This document shows positions 24,546 through 32,669 of a stretch of 64,000 nt of DNA, piece after piece. The notes beneath the pieces are model-generated. The model ran no database searches and had not been told where the DNA came from. It was given only the letters and a program-made list of their open reading frames with translations. Position 1 is the stretch's first letter; each line of letters starts with the position of its first letter. The stretch is taken from positions 1,981,204-2,045,203 of the forward strand of contig NZ_CP045997.1 in assembly GCF_010233585.1 (NCBI RefSeq). The letters run 5' to 3'. The translations under genes and the position numbers were made by a program. The DNA comes from Spirosoma endbachense (GTDB lineage Bacteria; Bacteroidota; Bacteroidia; Cytophagales; Spirosomataceae).

Positions 24546-25580
24546 ATGGTAGCGGAAACGGAAGACGAATTACCCGAAGACGACGAATTATACGAACATC
24601 ACCGCATTGTGGTCGATAAAGGCCAGAGCCTGCTGCGCATCGACCGGTTCCTGATGGACCGGCTCCAGAATGCCACGCGCACCAAAATTCAGGCCGCTAT
24701 TGATGTAGAGTCCGTACAGGTAAACGGGAAAATCACCAAAGCCAGCTACAAAATCAAACCGGCGGATGTAATAACCGTTTCGCTGCCTCACCCACCCCGC
24801 GATACCGATATTAAGCCGGAAAACATTCCGCTTACTATTGTTTTTGAAGATGACGACCTGCTTGTGCTCAACAAACCAGCCGGTATGGTTGTGCATCCCG
24901 CCCACGGCAACTGGGATGGTACGCTGGTCAACGCACTGGTTTATCACTTCCAGAACCTGCCCACCTCCCGAAATGGCGATATCAGGCCGGGGCTGGTACA
25001 CCGGATTGATAAGGATACGTCGGGCCTGATGGTTATTGCCAAGACGGAATACGCCATGACGCACCTGGCAAGGCAGTTTTTTGACCACAGTATCGAGCGT
25101 ACCTACAATGCGCTTGTCTGGGGACAACCGGAGCCACCCGATGGTATCATCACGGGTTATATCGGTCGAAGCGTGAGGGACCGAAAAGTGCAGGTGATCT
25201 ATGATGACGAAGCCAAGGGTAAATGGTCGGTTACGCATTATAAAACACTGGAACCCTTACGCTACGTCACACTGGTTCAGTGTAATCTGGAAACAGGCCG
25301 TACGCATCAGATCCGGGCACACATGAAGCATATTGGGCATCCCTTATTCAACGATGCCATGTATGGCGGTGATCGCATTCTTCGGGGCAATCCGGTCGGC
25401 AGCTATAAAGCCTTTGTCGAAAACGCCTTTAAGTTATTACCCCGGCAGGCATTACACGCGAAATCATTAGGCTTTATCCATCCACGCAGTCGCCAGTGGC
25501 TTCAGTTTGACTCTGACCTCCCCGACGATTTTCAGGCTACTCTGACAAAATGGAAGAATTTAATTGCCAATGCACAATGA
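24546..25580 (+). CDS. rluD: RluA-family pseudouridine synthase, RluD-like
   Basis: A 344-residue enzyme that isomerises uridine to pseudouridine in 23S rRNA. An acidic N-terminal extension (1-20, ETEDELPEDDELYEHH) precedes an S4 RNA-binding domain (about 25-95, SLLRIDRFLMDRL) and the catalytic RluA domain. The catalytic Asp is Asp155 in HRIDKDTSGLMV, and the family motif TGRTHQIRAHMKHIGHP follows. S4 domain plus length favours RluD (positions 1911/1915/1917) over RluA or TruC. I start at ATG 24546; the longer frame overlaps the divergent gene. A second, S4-less member is at 56427. Confidence 0.9.
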   Translation: MVAETEDELPEDDELYEHHRIVVDKGQSLLRIDRFLMDRLQNATRTKIQAAIDVESVQVNGKITKASYKIKPADVITVSLPHPPRDTDIKPENIPLTIVFEDDDLLVLNKPAGMVVHPAHGNWDGTLVNALVYHFQNLPTSRNGDIRPGLVHRIDKDTSGLMVIAKTEYAMTHLARQFFDHSIERTYNALVWGQPEPPDGIITGYIGRSVRDRKVQVIYDDEAKGKWSVTHYKTLEPLRYVTLVQCNLETGRTHQIRAHMKHIGHPLFNDAMYGGDRILRGNPVGSYKAFVENAFKLLPRQALHAKSLGFIHPRSRQWLQFDSDLPDDFQATLTKWKNLIANAQ

Positions 25581-25657
25581 ATACGGTGCAATCAGTCTGC
25601 TCATCGTCCCTTTAACACCAATCCTTCATTTTATAGATCCTCTACTACATTATACCC

Positions 25658-26110
25658 ATGATTTCGATTCGTCCTGGCACCCGTACCGACATTCCACAAG
25701 CCTTTGCTCTAGTAACTGAACTTGCCGTTTACGAATTAGCAGCCGATCAGGTAACCAATTCCGCTGAGCAGATGGCCGATGATGGCTTCGGAGCCAATCC
25801 ACTTTTCGGGATGCTTGTCGCTGAAGATTCTGAAAGTCAGAAAATTGTTGGCATGGCCTTGTATTATTTTCGGTATTCGACCTGGAAAGGCAAGCGTCTT
25901 TACCTGGAAGATATTATTGTTACCGAAGATTTTCGGGGTTATGGCATCGGAAAATTACTTTTAGATGCTACCATTGAAATGGCTCATGAGACCCATTGCA
26001 CGGGCATGATGTGGCAGGTACTCGACTGGAATAAGCCTGCTATTGGCTTCTATCAGCAATTTGGTACCCGTTTCGACGACGGCTGGACGAACTGTCATCT
26101 GGATTTTTGA
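25658..26110 (+). CDS. GNAT acetyltransferase, diamine acetyltransferase-like
   Basis: A 150-residue GNAT-fold enzyme. The acetyl-CoA binding loop is VTEDFRGYGIGKLLL, preceded by YYFRYSTWKGKRLYLEDI, the signature of the spermidine/spermine and thialysine N-acetyltransferase group, and followed by VLDWNKPAIGFYQQFG. It probably acetylates a polyamine or lysine-like amine in the cytoplasm, which would neutralise charge or detoxify. The family match is good but the substrate is inferred. It is transcribed in the same direction as the rluD-like gene, 77 bases after its stop. Confidence 0.85.
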   Translation: MISIRPGTRTDIPQAFALVTELAVYELAADQVTNSAEQMADDGFGANPLFGMLVAEDSESQKIVGMALYYFRYSTWKGKRLYLEDIIVTEDFRGYGIGKLLLDATIEMAHETHCTGMMWQVLDWNKPAIGFYQQFGTRFDDGWTNCHLDF

Positions 26111-26198
26111 ACAGGGAATAGGATGCCCGGAGCAGGGAGAAAGGCCCGTTTCCTAAAATCTCCCTGCTCATTGCGCCCTGCCCCATGCGCAAAAACCC

Positions 26199-26206
26199 TA
26201 TCTTTG
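26199..26206 (+). promoter_or_regulatory. -7 promoter element of the GT51 gene
   Basis: TATCTTTG matches TAnnTTTG exactly, 24 bases before ATG 26230. A TTG at 26171-26173 is the nearest -33 candidate, but the spacing is longer than usual. Confidence 0.55.
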
Positions 26207-26229
26207 CGGTTCGAGAATAGTGACAAAGC

Positions 26230-28488
26230 ATGACGTATCGTCAACGTAAAGCCATCCGAATCGCTGGCTGGGTATTTCTTAGTATATTTTTATTGGGCTG
26301 TGTAGGTGCCGGTATTGCTTATTCCAAGCGTGAAAGCCTGCTTCAATCTGCCCTTGAGCGAGCCATCCGAAAAGCAAAGCGAGACTACAATCTTGACGTT
26401 CGGATCGGCTCGGCCAAATTTACAGGTCTAAGCTCCCTGGCCTTTACTGATATTTCGGTCGTTCCCGAAAAACGCGACAGTCTGGCTCGTATCAAGCGGG
26501 TAGAATTAGCCGTTCGGTTCTGGCCACTGCTGGCTGGTAAAGTCGGCTTATCTGGTATGACCCTCGAAAATGGGCTTATTCAGGTCATAAAGCGCGATTC
26601 GCTCACTAATATTGATTTTCTGCTCCGTCGAAAGCGCGACTCGACAGAAACAGATAGTCCCAATGAGAGCAGCAGGCACACCGATTTATCGAATGTGGCC
26701 GAGAATCTGATCGACAATATTCTTTCTAAAATCCCCGAAGACCTGAACATTAGTAATCTGGAGTTTCGGGGCATGGACAATAAGGATACGATCAGTCTGC
26801 TTACGCAAACAGCTACCATTAAGGATGAAGCGGTCCTATCGACACTCAAGCTGAATGGTAATCAGGCCACCTGGCACGTTACCGGTACGGCCGATCCCGC
26901 TGACCGCGAATATGATCTGGCGCTCTATGCCGAGGGTCGGGGCGGACGCCCTAAACCACTCGAATTATCGTATATTCAGAAGCGATTCAATCTGAAATTA
27001 CAGGCAGATACAGTTCGGGCCCAGCTTCGCGATGTAGATCGGGCGGGTGATGAGTTTCGACTCGAAGGGGTAGGCTCCGTGCGAAATCTGCGGATTAACC
27101 ACCCAGCCATTGCCCGAACGGATGTGCTTGTGCCACAAGCTTCGATGAATGCGAATCTGTTTGTAGGCGAAGATTATGTGGGTGTCGATAGCTCATCAGT
27201 CGTTCGACTTGGCGAAGTCAGTGCACGACCGTTTATAAAATACCAGCTAAAGCCAACCAAGATTTATGATGTGCAGTTGCATACCGATCTGCTGGATGCA
27301 CAGGCACTTTTCAACTCATTTCCGCAGGGTCTGTTTGAATCGCTGGAAGGTATGCAGGTAGCCGGAAAGCTAAAATACGACGCAACATTCCATCTGGATA
27401 CCTCCCTACCTGACTCCGTGCAGTTTAATTCGGGGCTGACACCCGAAGGGTTTCGGGTGTTGAAAATGGGACGCACTGATTTTGCTGCCATCAATCACCC
27501 ATTCATTTATACCCCATACGAGAAAGGAAAACCCGTTCGGGATATCATGATTGGTCCCGAAAATCCGGACTATACGCCACTGAATCAGATTTCGCCCGAT
27601 CTGCGTAATGCGTTATTAACCTCAGAAGATTATAATTTTTTCACCCACAAAGGGTTCAATGAAAAAGCGTTTCGGGTATCTATTGCCACCAATTTCAAGG
27701 AGAAATCCTTCAAACGCGGGGCAAGTACCATATCGATGCAGCTGGTTAAAAACGCCTTTCTGAATCGCAATAAAACGCTCTCCCGTAAAGTCGAAGAGAT
27801 TTTGATTGTCTGGTTGATCGAAAACGAACACATCGTTCCGAAAAACCGGATGTATGAGGTCTATCTAAACATTATTGAGTGGGGACGTAACATTTATGGC
27901 ATCGGCGAAGCAGCTCGGTATTATTTCGCAAAAAGCCCCGCCGATCTCAATCTAGGCGAAAGTATTTTCCTGGCGTTTGTCGTTCCACGCCCTAAACGCG
28001 CCCTCGACTGGTTTTTACCCGACGGTTCGCTACAGGCCCGGAATGTACGCGGTTATTTCCGGCTCATTGGAAAAATCATGGCCCGACGCGGATTAACCGC
28101 GCCCGATTCAGGTGCTTTTGGATTCTATGATGTTCGATTGCGCGAAGGGCTTCGGCGCCAGATTGCACCGGTCGATTCCCTGTTCCAGAGCGACAGCCTG
28201 ATGACCGAACCGGTTGACGGGACTGATGAGGACAATGACGAAGGAACCGGAATTGGAAACTTCTTCCGGCGGTTATTTAAAGGCAAGAAAAGCGACGAGA
28301 AAAGCACGACCGATGAGGTGCCAGCGGTTCAACCCGACCGTCGACCTGCTGATCGTCCTGATGTTCTTCCCAGCGAACCCGTTACAACTGACACGGTAAA
28401 GACCCGTAAGCAACTTCGCCAGGAACGACGCGAACGCAAGCGTAGGGAGAAGGAAGCTCAAAAGGAGTTAGAAAATAATAATCCATAA
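26230..28488 (+). CDS. GT51 peptidoglycan transglycosylase with AsmA-like N-terminal half
   Basis: A 752-residue protein: membrane anchor (about 10-30), then some 400 residues of strand-rich sequence of the AsmA/DUF748 kind (KFTGLSSLAFTDISVVPEKR, VELAVRFWPLLAGKVGLSG), then a GT51 domain (about 455-640). The catalytic Glu is Glu466 in SEDYNFFTHKGFN, and GASTISMQLVKNAFLNR and RMYEVYLNIIEWGRNIYGIG are intact. There is no transpeptidase domain, so it would polymerise glycan strands only. The end is a disordered charged tail (RKQLRQERRERKRREKE). The AsmA-like half may hold lipid or span the periplasm. A small membrane protein gene follows 11 bases later. Confidence 0.88.
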   Translation: MTYRQRKAIRIAGWVFLSIFLLGCVGAGIAYSKRESLLQSALERAIRKAKRDYNLDVRIGSAKFTGLSSLAFTDISVVPEKRDSLARIKRVELAVRFWPLLAGKVGLSGMTLENGLIQVIKRDSLTNIDFLLRRKRDSTETDSPNESSRHTDLSNVAENLIDNILSKIPEDLNISNLEFRGMDNKDTISLLTQTATIKDEAVLSTLKLNGNQATWHVTGTADPADREYDLALYAEGRGGRPKPLELSYIQKRFNLKLQADTVRAQLRDVDRAGDEFRLEGVGSVRNLRINHPAIARTDVLVPQASMNANLFVGEDYVGVDSSSVVRLGEVSARPFIKYQLKPTKIYDVQLHTDLLDAQALFNSFPQGLFESLEGMQVAGKLKYDATFHLDTSLPDSVQFNSGLTPEGFRVLKMGRTDFAAINHPFIYTPYEKGKPVRDIMIGPENPDYTPLNQISPDLRNALLTSEDYNFFTHKGFNEKAFRVSIATNFKEKSFKRGASTISMQLVKNAFLNRNKTLSRKVEEILIVWLIENEHIVPKNRMYEVYLNIIEWGRNIYGIGEAARYYFAKSPADLNLGESIFLAFVVPRPKRALDWFLPDGSLQARNVRGYFRLIGKIMARRGLTAPDSGAFGFYDVRLREGLRRQIAPVDSLFQSDSLMTEPVDGTDEDNDEGTGIGNFFRRLFKGKKSDEKSTTDEVPAVQPDRRPADRPDVLPSEPVTTDTVKTRKQLRQERRERKRREKEAQKELENNNP

Positions 28489-28499
28489 AGCGATTCATA

Positions 28500-28868
28500 A
28501 TGAAAGCGTTGATAAGACTTCTCCTGATTGTGGTAGTCATTGGTGGCATTGCGCTCTACTTTATGTCGCAGTATAACCATACATCATTCACACCACAGAC
28601 AATAGACCTAACGGTCGACTGTTCGGAGGTCGATAATGTGCTGGTTACATCAACGGTCAATGTTGTCGTTGAGAATTTATCGTCCCGATCTCATAACGAT
28701 ATTTCCGTAAAAATTACGGCATTTGACGAATCGGGCAAATTGCTCAAAGAGAAATACACTACATTTTCACGAACCCTTTCTCCGAACAGTAGTTTCGACA
28801 AACCCGTTACGCTACCCGCCGAAACGAAACGCTGCGACTGTAAAATCGTTAGCTCGCATCCACTCTGA
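28500..28868 (+). CDS. Small anchored beta-sandwich protein (FxLYD-like)
   Basis: A 122-residue protein with one N-terminal membrane segment (LIRLLLIVVVIGGIALYFM) and a small all-beta domain outside: VLVTSTVNVVVENLSSRSHND, then ISVKITAFDESGKLLKEK and SPNSSFDKPVTLPAETKRC. The arrangement (strand, N-S-turn, 'V-x-A-x-F-x-x-x-G-x-x-L') resembles FxLYD domains, which package against membrane proteins. It is read 11 bases after the transglycosylase and so may help it. Three Cys, of which CDC is near the end, could pair or bind metal. Confidence 0.7.
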   Translation: MKALIRLLLIVVVIGGIALYFMSQYNHTSFTPQTIDLTVDCSEVDNVLVTSTVNVVVENLSSRSHNDISVKITAFDESGKLLKEKYTTFSRTLSPNSSFDKPVTLPAETKRCDCKIVSSHPL

Positions 28869-28912
28869 TAAGCTCTCAAATGGGTTAGGTATGATCTGTG
28901 TTCGACCGCCGA

Positions 28913-28944
28913 AATGCCCGATTTAACCAGCTAAATCGGGCATT
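28913..28944. terminator. Terminator hairpin after the GT51 operon
   Basis: Perfect 13-bp stem (28913-28925 with 28932-28944), 6-nt loop, 45 bases after the operon's last stop. Confidence 0.7.
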
Positions 28945-29149
28945 GGTACTTATTCGTTTTATCATACGAAATATGATCTCCAATTTTGAGCCGGATTTAC
29001 GTTCAGCGTTATACAACGATTAGCTGGTACACCCTACATATCGGGCATAGCACCGTACGTATAATACACTTTTTCAAAAAAAGCTTAATGGTTTAAGCAA
29101 CGATTCCATATCAATTGGCATCCTTGTAAAAAACGCAAAAAATAAGATC

Positions 29150-29485
29150 ATGTTAACTGCTAAAAAATACGGAATTCGTCTTTTAGTTGATAACAAACAG
29201 ATTCTGGTCAAATCAGTGGGTGGCAATCTGTTCCACTCCAAATACTGGGAGTTTTGGGGCGAGTATGACGAAACAGGCCGATTAATTGGCCATCCTGTTC
29301 GATCGCTGGTACCGAACCATGCGGTAGACGAACAAACCGACGAAAAGATCACCTTACCGATTCATGGCGTTGCCCTCGACGTAGCTGAAATTGTTAGTCA
29401 GCAACTCAACAGCACGGCCTATGTCGAAGCAGCGATTCGGGAAAAGTATGCGCGAGACCGGGAAGTAGCCAATCTGGTCAATTAA
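29150..29485 (+). CDS. Hypothetical protein, 111 residues
   Basis: No family recognised. The sequence opens with a strand-turn-strand (YGIRLLVDNKQILVKSVGGN), continues with an aromatic, acidic stretch (KYWEFWGEYDETGRL), and ends with a charged helix (AAIREKYARDREVANLVN). No signal or membrane segment is visible, so it is likely cytoplasmic. It is a free-standing gene between two intergenic gaps; a good intrinsic terminator follows it at 29578-29618, which supports it as real. Confidence 0.6.
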   Translation: MLTAKKYGIRLLVDNKQILVKSVGGNLFHSKYWEFWGEYDETGRLIGHPVRSLVPNHAVDEQTDEKITLPIHGVALDVAEIVSQQLNSTAYVEAAIREKYARDREVANLVN

Positions 29486-29577
29486 GGGTGAGGACTAAAT
29501 TCCTGAGAGGTCTTGAGCATAATCGGTATGCTCCATTCTAATTGCCCGACTAGCGAGCGATACGAAGCCATTTTATG

Positions 29578-29622
29578 TAAGCTGTTTAGGATTATTACAA
29601 TCCTGAACAGCTTACCTTTTTT
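29578..29622 (+). terminator. Intrinsic terminator of the 111-residue protein gene
   Basis: A 16-bp stem with one G-U pair (29578-29593 with 29599-29614) followed by a run of six T. Confidence 0.8.
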
Positions 29623-30561
29623 AGAGCCCTATTGACATACACTATTCATTGTCAATTTATTATAAGTAGTCTTCGTTTAAAAATCAGGCTTTTAGCTAAT
29701 TTAATTTCGCCCGCGAGTCACGATAGTTCATGATTTGAGTACACTGAAAATGGGATCAATAGTATACGTTCCCGCCTATTAGTTGACGAAAATTGATCGA
29801 ATCCACCAATTTTCACCTGCTTTAACCATATTACTTGATAAAGATTCGGTTGTACATTTTGCCTTTTCAATGAAAAATCAAAAGCACTTATTGTACTTTA
29901 CCAAGAATAGCAAACTATTCTTATACTGCAACTAGTTAAGTATGTGAGCGAAGAAGGTGCAACGTCCTTTTTCTCCACTATTGATTATTAAGAAATTATC
30001 TAAATTATGAATTCGTCATACACACTAAAGCAAGAAAATAAAGCGAAGGCTATATGGATATCGATTTGTACTTTTTCACGTTTATTCATACTTGGCTTTA
30101 TTCATCAGAACGCAGTCGTTTTTGAGGGACTAACCCGCATCATGACACCGTTCGGCGGCAACTTGCTATCCGGAACCCGATAAACGCTTTTTGCTTCTAT
30201 ACCGGGCAAGCTGTCCGGATACTTCTCAGACTTTTCTGCGCACTCAACCCTGTTCTGGCCCAGAAGGCCAATACCATCGGGGAAATGCTTAATTCCTGTT
30301 TTGTGCAACGGGTTAATGACCCAGCTCACAAAATCAACCAGGTTAACAGCTGCGCATGACTCCGCCTGACCTGGCTATAGTAATGGCCATTGTCAGAGCA
30401 GCTTAGGGAACATTCTCTGCCAGAGGATGGCCTTTGCTATCACACTAACAACGAGACAAAGAACACCAGACAAGCGACTCATTGACAACGTGATCATGAA
30501 TCTACCTGTCATTCGTATGTCTGCTATGTGGTGGTCTCCATCTTGAATTAACCCCATTGTC
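29623..30561. other. Gene-poor region
   Basis: Almost 1 kb with no convincing gene. A frame from ATG 30007 to TAA 30181-30183 encodes 58 residues with one hydrophobic stretch (IWISICTFSRLFILGFI) but no good ribosome-binding site. No tRNA, insertion sequence or strong hairpin was found. It may contain decayed genes or an unrecognised RNA. Confidence 0.4.
30007..30183 (+). CDS. Possible 58-residue protein
   Basis: A short frame beginning with a polar stretch (MNSSYTLKQENKAKA) and a hydrophobic segment of about 17 residues, then a soluble tail. It lacks a recognisable -7 element or ribosome-binding site. Reported only because it is the single coherent frame in the gap; chance is a strong alternative. 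Confidence 0.25.
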   Translation: MNSSYTLKQENKAKAIWISICTFSRLFILGFIHQNAVVFEGLTRIMTPFGGNLLSGTR

Positions 30562-30882
30562 ATGAATCGTTTTTCAGTTATATACCTGCTCAGAAAGCAG
30601 TATCACCATATTTACAGTGCCACTTATACCGAAGCTGAAGCTGTTTTACGGCAGTTGTCAACTCAGAAAGGACGCACGCCTATCGGCATCTACGATGCTA
30701 AAACCGAGCTTTTTTATTGGGAGCCTACCCGGCAAAGCCGATACAATGAAGCAGGCATTGAAGAACAGGGAAAGCTGGGCGACCAGATTATCGGGATTGC
30801 ACAGCGACTGCGCCAACGTGGTGATGAATGGCGATCCCAGAGTAATTCCATTTCTCAGCTTCTCAGTATAAACAAGGTCTAG
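30562..30882 (+). CDS. Hypothetical protein, 106 residues
   Basis: No family recognised. The opening MNRFSVIYLLRKQYHHIYSATYT is basic and aromatic, followed by a helix (EAEAVLRQLSTQK), a strand pair with GIYDAKTELFYWEP, and a charged C-terminal helix (KLGDQIIGIAQRLRQRGDEW). It has the look of a small cytoplasmic protein. It is 65 bases before the mannitol dehydrogenase on the same strand, so they may be cotranscribed. The initiation codon is ATG at 30562, no strong ribosome-binding site. Confidence 0.55.
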   Translation: MNRFSVIYLLRKQYHHIYSATYTEAEAVLRQLSTQKGRTPIGIYDAKTELFYWEPTRQSRYNEAGIEEQGKLGDQIIGIAQRLRQRGDEWRSQSNSISQLLSINKV

Positions 30883-30946
30883 ATGACAAAAAACACCGGG
30901 ATGCCCGGTTGTCACGTCAATCAATAACGCTATAAACGCATTGACT

Positions 30947-32437
30947 ATGTTGACCCTCATTCAGAACACACTGGCTAAAGATTCATCTGCTATCCATGTG
31001 CCAAAATATAACCCGACCGAATTAACCGCTGGTATTGCCCATATTGGTGTCGGGAATTTTCACCGGGCACATCAGGCCTACTATACCAATAACTACCTGA
31101 ACCTAACCAAACAGACAAACTGGGGGATTCGTGGTATTGGTATAACAGCTTCGGGTAAGTCGATGGCAACGAAATTCGCCAATCAGGATAGCCTCTATAC
31201 ACTCACCGAATATTTGCCCAATGGATCATCGAACGTATCGGTGGTTGGGGCCATTATGGATTACGTAGCTGCCAGCGACGATCCGGAAAAGGCGATTGAG
31301 TATTTAGCCGACCCCGCCATCAGAATTGTATCGCTTACGATAACCGAAGGTGGCTATAATATGGACGAGAATGGTAATTTCAGGCTCGATACACCAGCCA
31401 TTCGCCATGATTTAGCGAACCCTGGCCAACCCGAAACCGCTTTTGGCTATGTAACCGAAGCGTTAGCCCGCAGACGGGAACGCGGCTCCAGCCCATTCAC
31501 GATTTTATCGTGCGACAACCTGCAACACAACGGAAATGTAGCGAAGAAAGCATTTCTTTCGTTCGCCTATGCCAGAAATCCTGAACTGGCAAACTGGATC
31601 GACGATCAGGTAACCTTCCCGAATTCGATGGTCGATCGTATAACGCCTACGGTAGACGATCTCGACCGGCTTCGGCTCAATGCCGAGAGTGGCATCAATG
31701 ATGCCATGCCGGTATACTGCGAAGATTTTACGGAGTGGGTGATCGAAGATAATTTCTGCGCAGGTCGGCCAGACTGGGAACTGGCAGGCGTTACGTTTGT
31801 CGATGATGTTGCCCCCTACGAAGCATTGAAGTTGCGTTTCCTGAACGCTTCACACAGCATGCTGGCCTATCCGGCCTTTCTGTCAGGCTATCGAACGGTT
31901 CATGAAGCGATGAACGACAACGTATTCAGTAACTACATCAGCGTCTTCATCAATCATATAGTCACGCCACTGGTTACGCCCCCGGACCCCGTTGATCTGA
32001 CCGACTATAAAAACAAATTAGTGAGTCGACTGTCGAACGCTGCGGTAAGCGATCAGTTAGCGCGATTGTGTTTTGATGGGGCCTCTAAATTGCCTACGTT
32101 CCTGTTGCCTACACTGAGCGACCTGGCCGCGCAGAATAAGCCGACTTACTGTATCGCATTTCTGATTGCTGCTTACGGGCATTATTTACGGGCCAAATCT
32201 GATGACAAAGGAACACCCTACACAGTCGATGAACCGTTCCTATTGGAAGATGACTGGCTGAAAATCAGGGACACGGATGAATTGGCATTTTTAGACACGT
32301 CGCCACTGGCTTCGGCTAATCTGCGGTCAATTCCTCATTTTGCGGCTGCCTACAAGTTATACAGAAAGCAGATCGCGATTTATGGCGTTGCTTTTTCGCT
32401 CCGCCAAGCAATGTGCACGTTCTGGGAGACCATTTAA
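30947..32437 (+). CDS. Mannitol 2-dehydrogenase-family polyol dehydrogenase
   Basis: A 496-residue long-chain polyol dehydrogenase. It has the N-terminal NAD-binding segment (AHIGVGNFHRAHQAYYTNN), DRITPTVDD, and the catalytic signature LKLRFLNASHS, with Lys, Asn and His spaced as in the family's active site. It most likely interconverts D-fructose and D-mannitol with NAD(H); fructuronate or altronate reductase is possible. It is convergent with a GH32 enzyme and close to a fructokinase, so fructose is the likely link. ATG 30947 is preferred to the upstream TTG at 30941. Confidence 0.88.
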   Translation: MLTLIQNTLAKDSSAIHVPKYNPTELTAGIAHIGVGNFHRAHQAYYTNNYLNLTKQTNWGIRGIGITASGKSMATKFANQDSLYTLTEYLPNGSSNVSVVGAIMDYVAASDDPEKAIEYLADPAIRIVSLTITEGGYNMDENGNFRLDTPAIRHDLANPGQPETAFGYVTEALARRRERGSSPFTILSCDNLQHNGNVAKKAFLSFAYARNPELANWIDDQVTFPNSMVDRITPTVDDLDRLRLNAESGINDAMPVYCEDFTEWVIEDNFCAGRPDWELAGVTFVDDVAPYEALKLRFLNASHSMLAYPAFLSGYRTVHEAMNDNVFSNYISVFINHIVTPLVTPPDPVDLTDYKNKLVSRLSNAAVSDQLARLCFDGASKLPTFLLPTLSDLAAQNKPTYCIAFLIAAYGHYLRAKSDDKGTPYTVDEPFLLEDDWLKIRDTDELAFLDTSPLASANLRSIPHFAAAYKLYRKQIAIYGVAFSLRQAMCTFWETI

Positions 32438-32484
32438 GTAATGTGGATGCCCCCCCTTTGACACCGTTTAGTGGGTAATAACGT

Positions 32485-32510
32485 GAGGTCAGGTTCTTCA
32501 ACCTGACCTC
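32485..32510. terminator. Terminator hairpin between convergent genes
   Basis: An 11-bp perfect stem (32485-32495 with 32500-32510) with a CTTC tetraloop, 48 bases after the mannitol dehydrogenase stop. No T-run. Confidence 0.6.
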
Positions 32511-32514
32511 TGAT

Positions 32515-32616
32515 GACGGTTCGCTGTTGCGATTCTTAAAACCGAGTGTATAGTCTGGATGAGTTTTAGCAAACCGTCGCCACGGCGAACCGTCCTCCCC
32601 ATGTCGGTTTTGAGAA
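32515..32616. repeat. Interleaved inverted repeats (pseudoknot-like)
   Basis: Stem 1 pairs 32515-32524 with 32585-32594 (10 bp, perfect). Stem 2 pairs 32533-32545 with 32604-32616 (12 of 13). The 5' arm of stem 2 lies inside stem 1 and its 3' arm outside, which is a pseudoknot topology. A shorter competing match to the first arm lies at 32572-32578. No gene overlaps the region. Confidence 0.6.
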
Positions 32617-32669
32617 CATTACTGACGAATTCACGAACCAATCCGTAATTCGATTGACTATCCTTTCGC

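Noticed and set aside
26195..26225. tRNA-like T-loop sequence GGTTCGAGA before the GT51 gene
   Set aside because: No matching acceptor stem, anticodon arm or D-loop can be drawn around it.
30105..30329. 74-residue - strand frame in the gene-poor region
   Set aside because: No start signals, no recognisable domain, and it overlaps the small + frame; chance is as likely.
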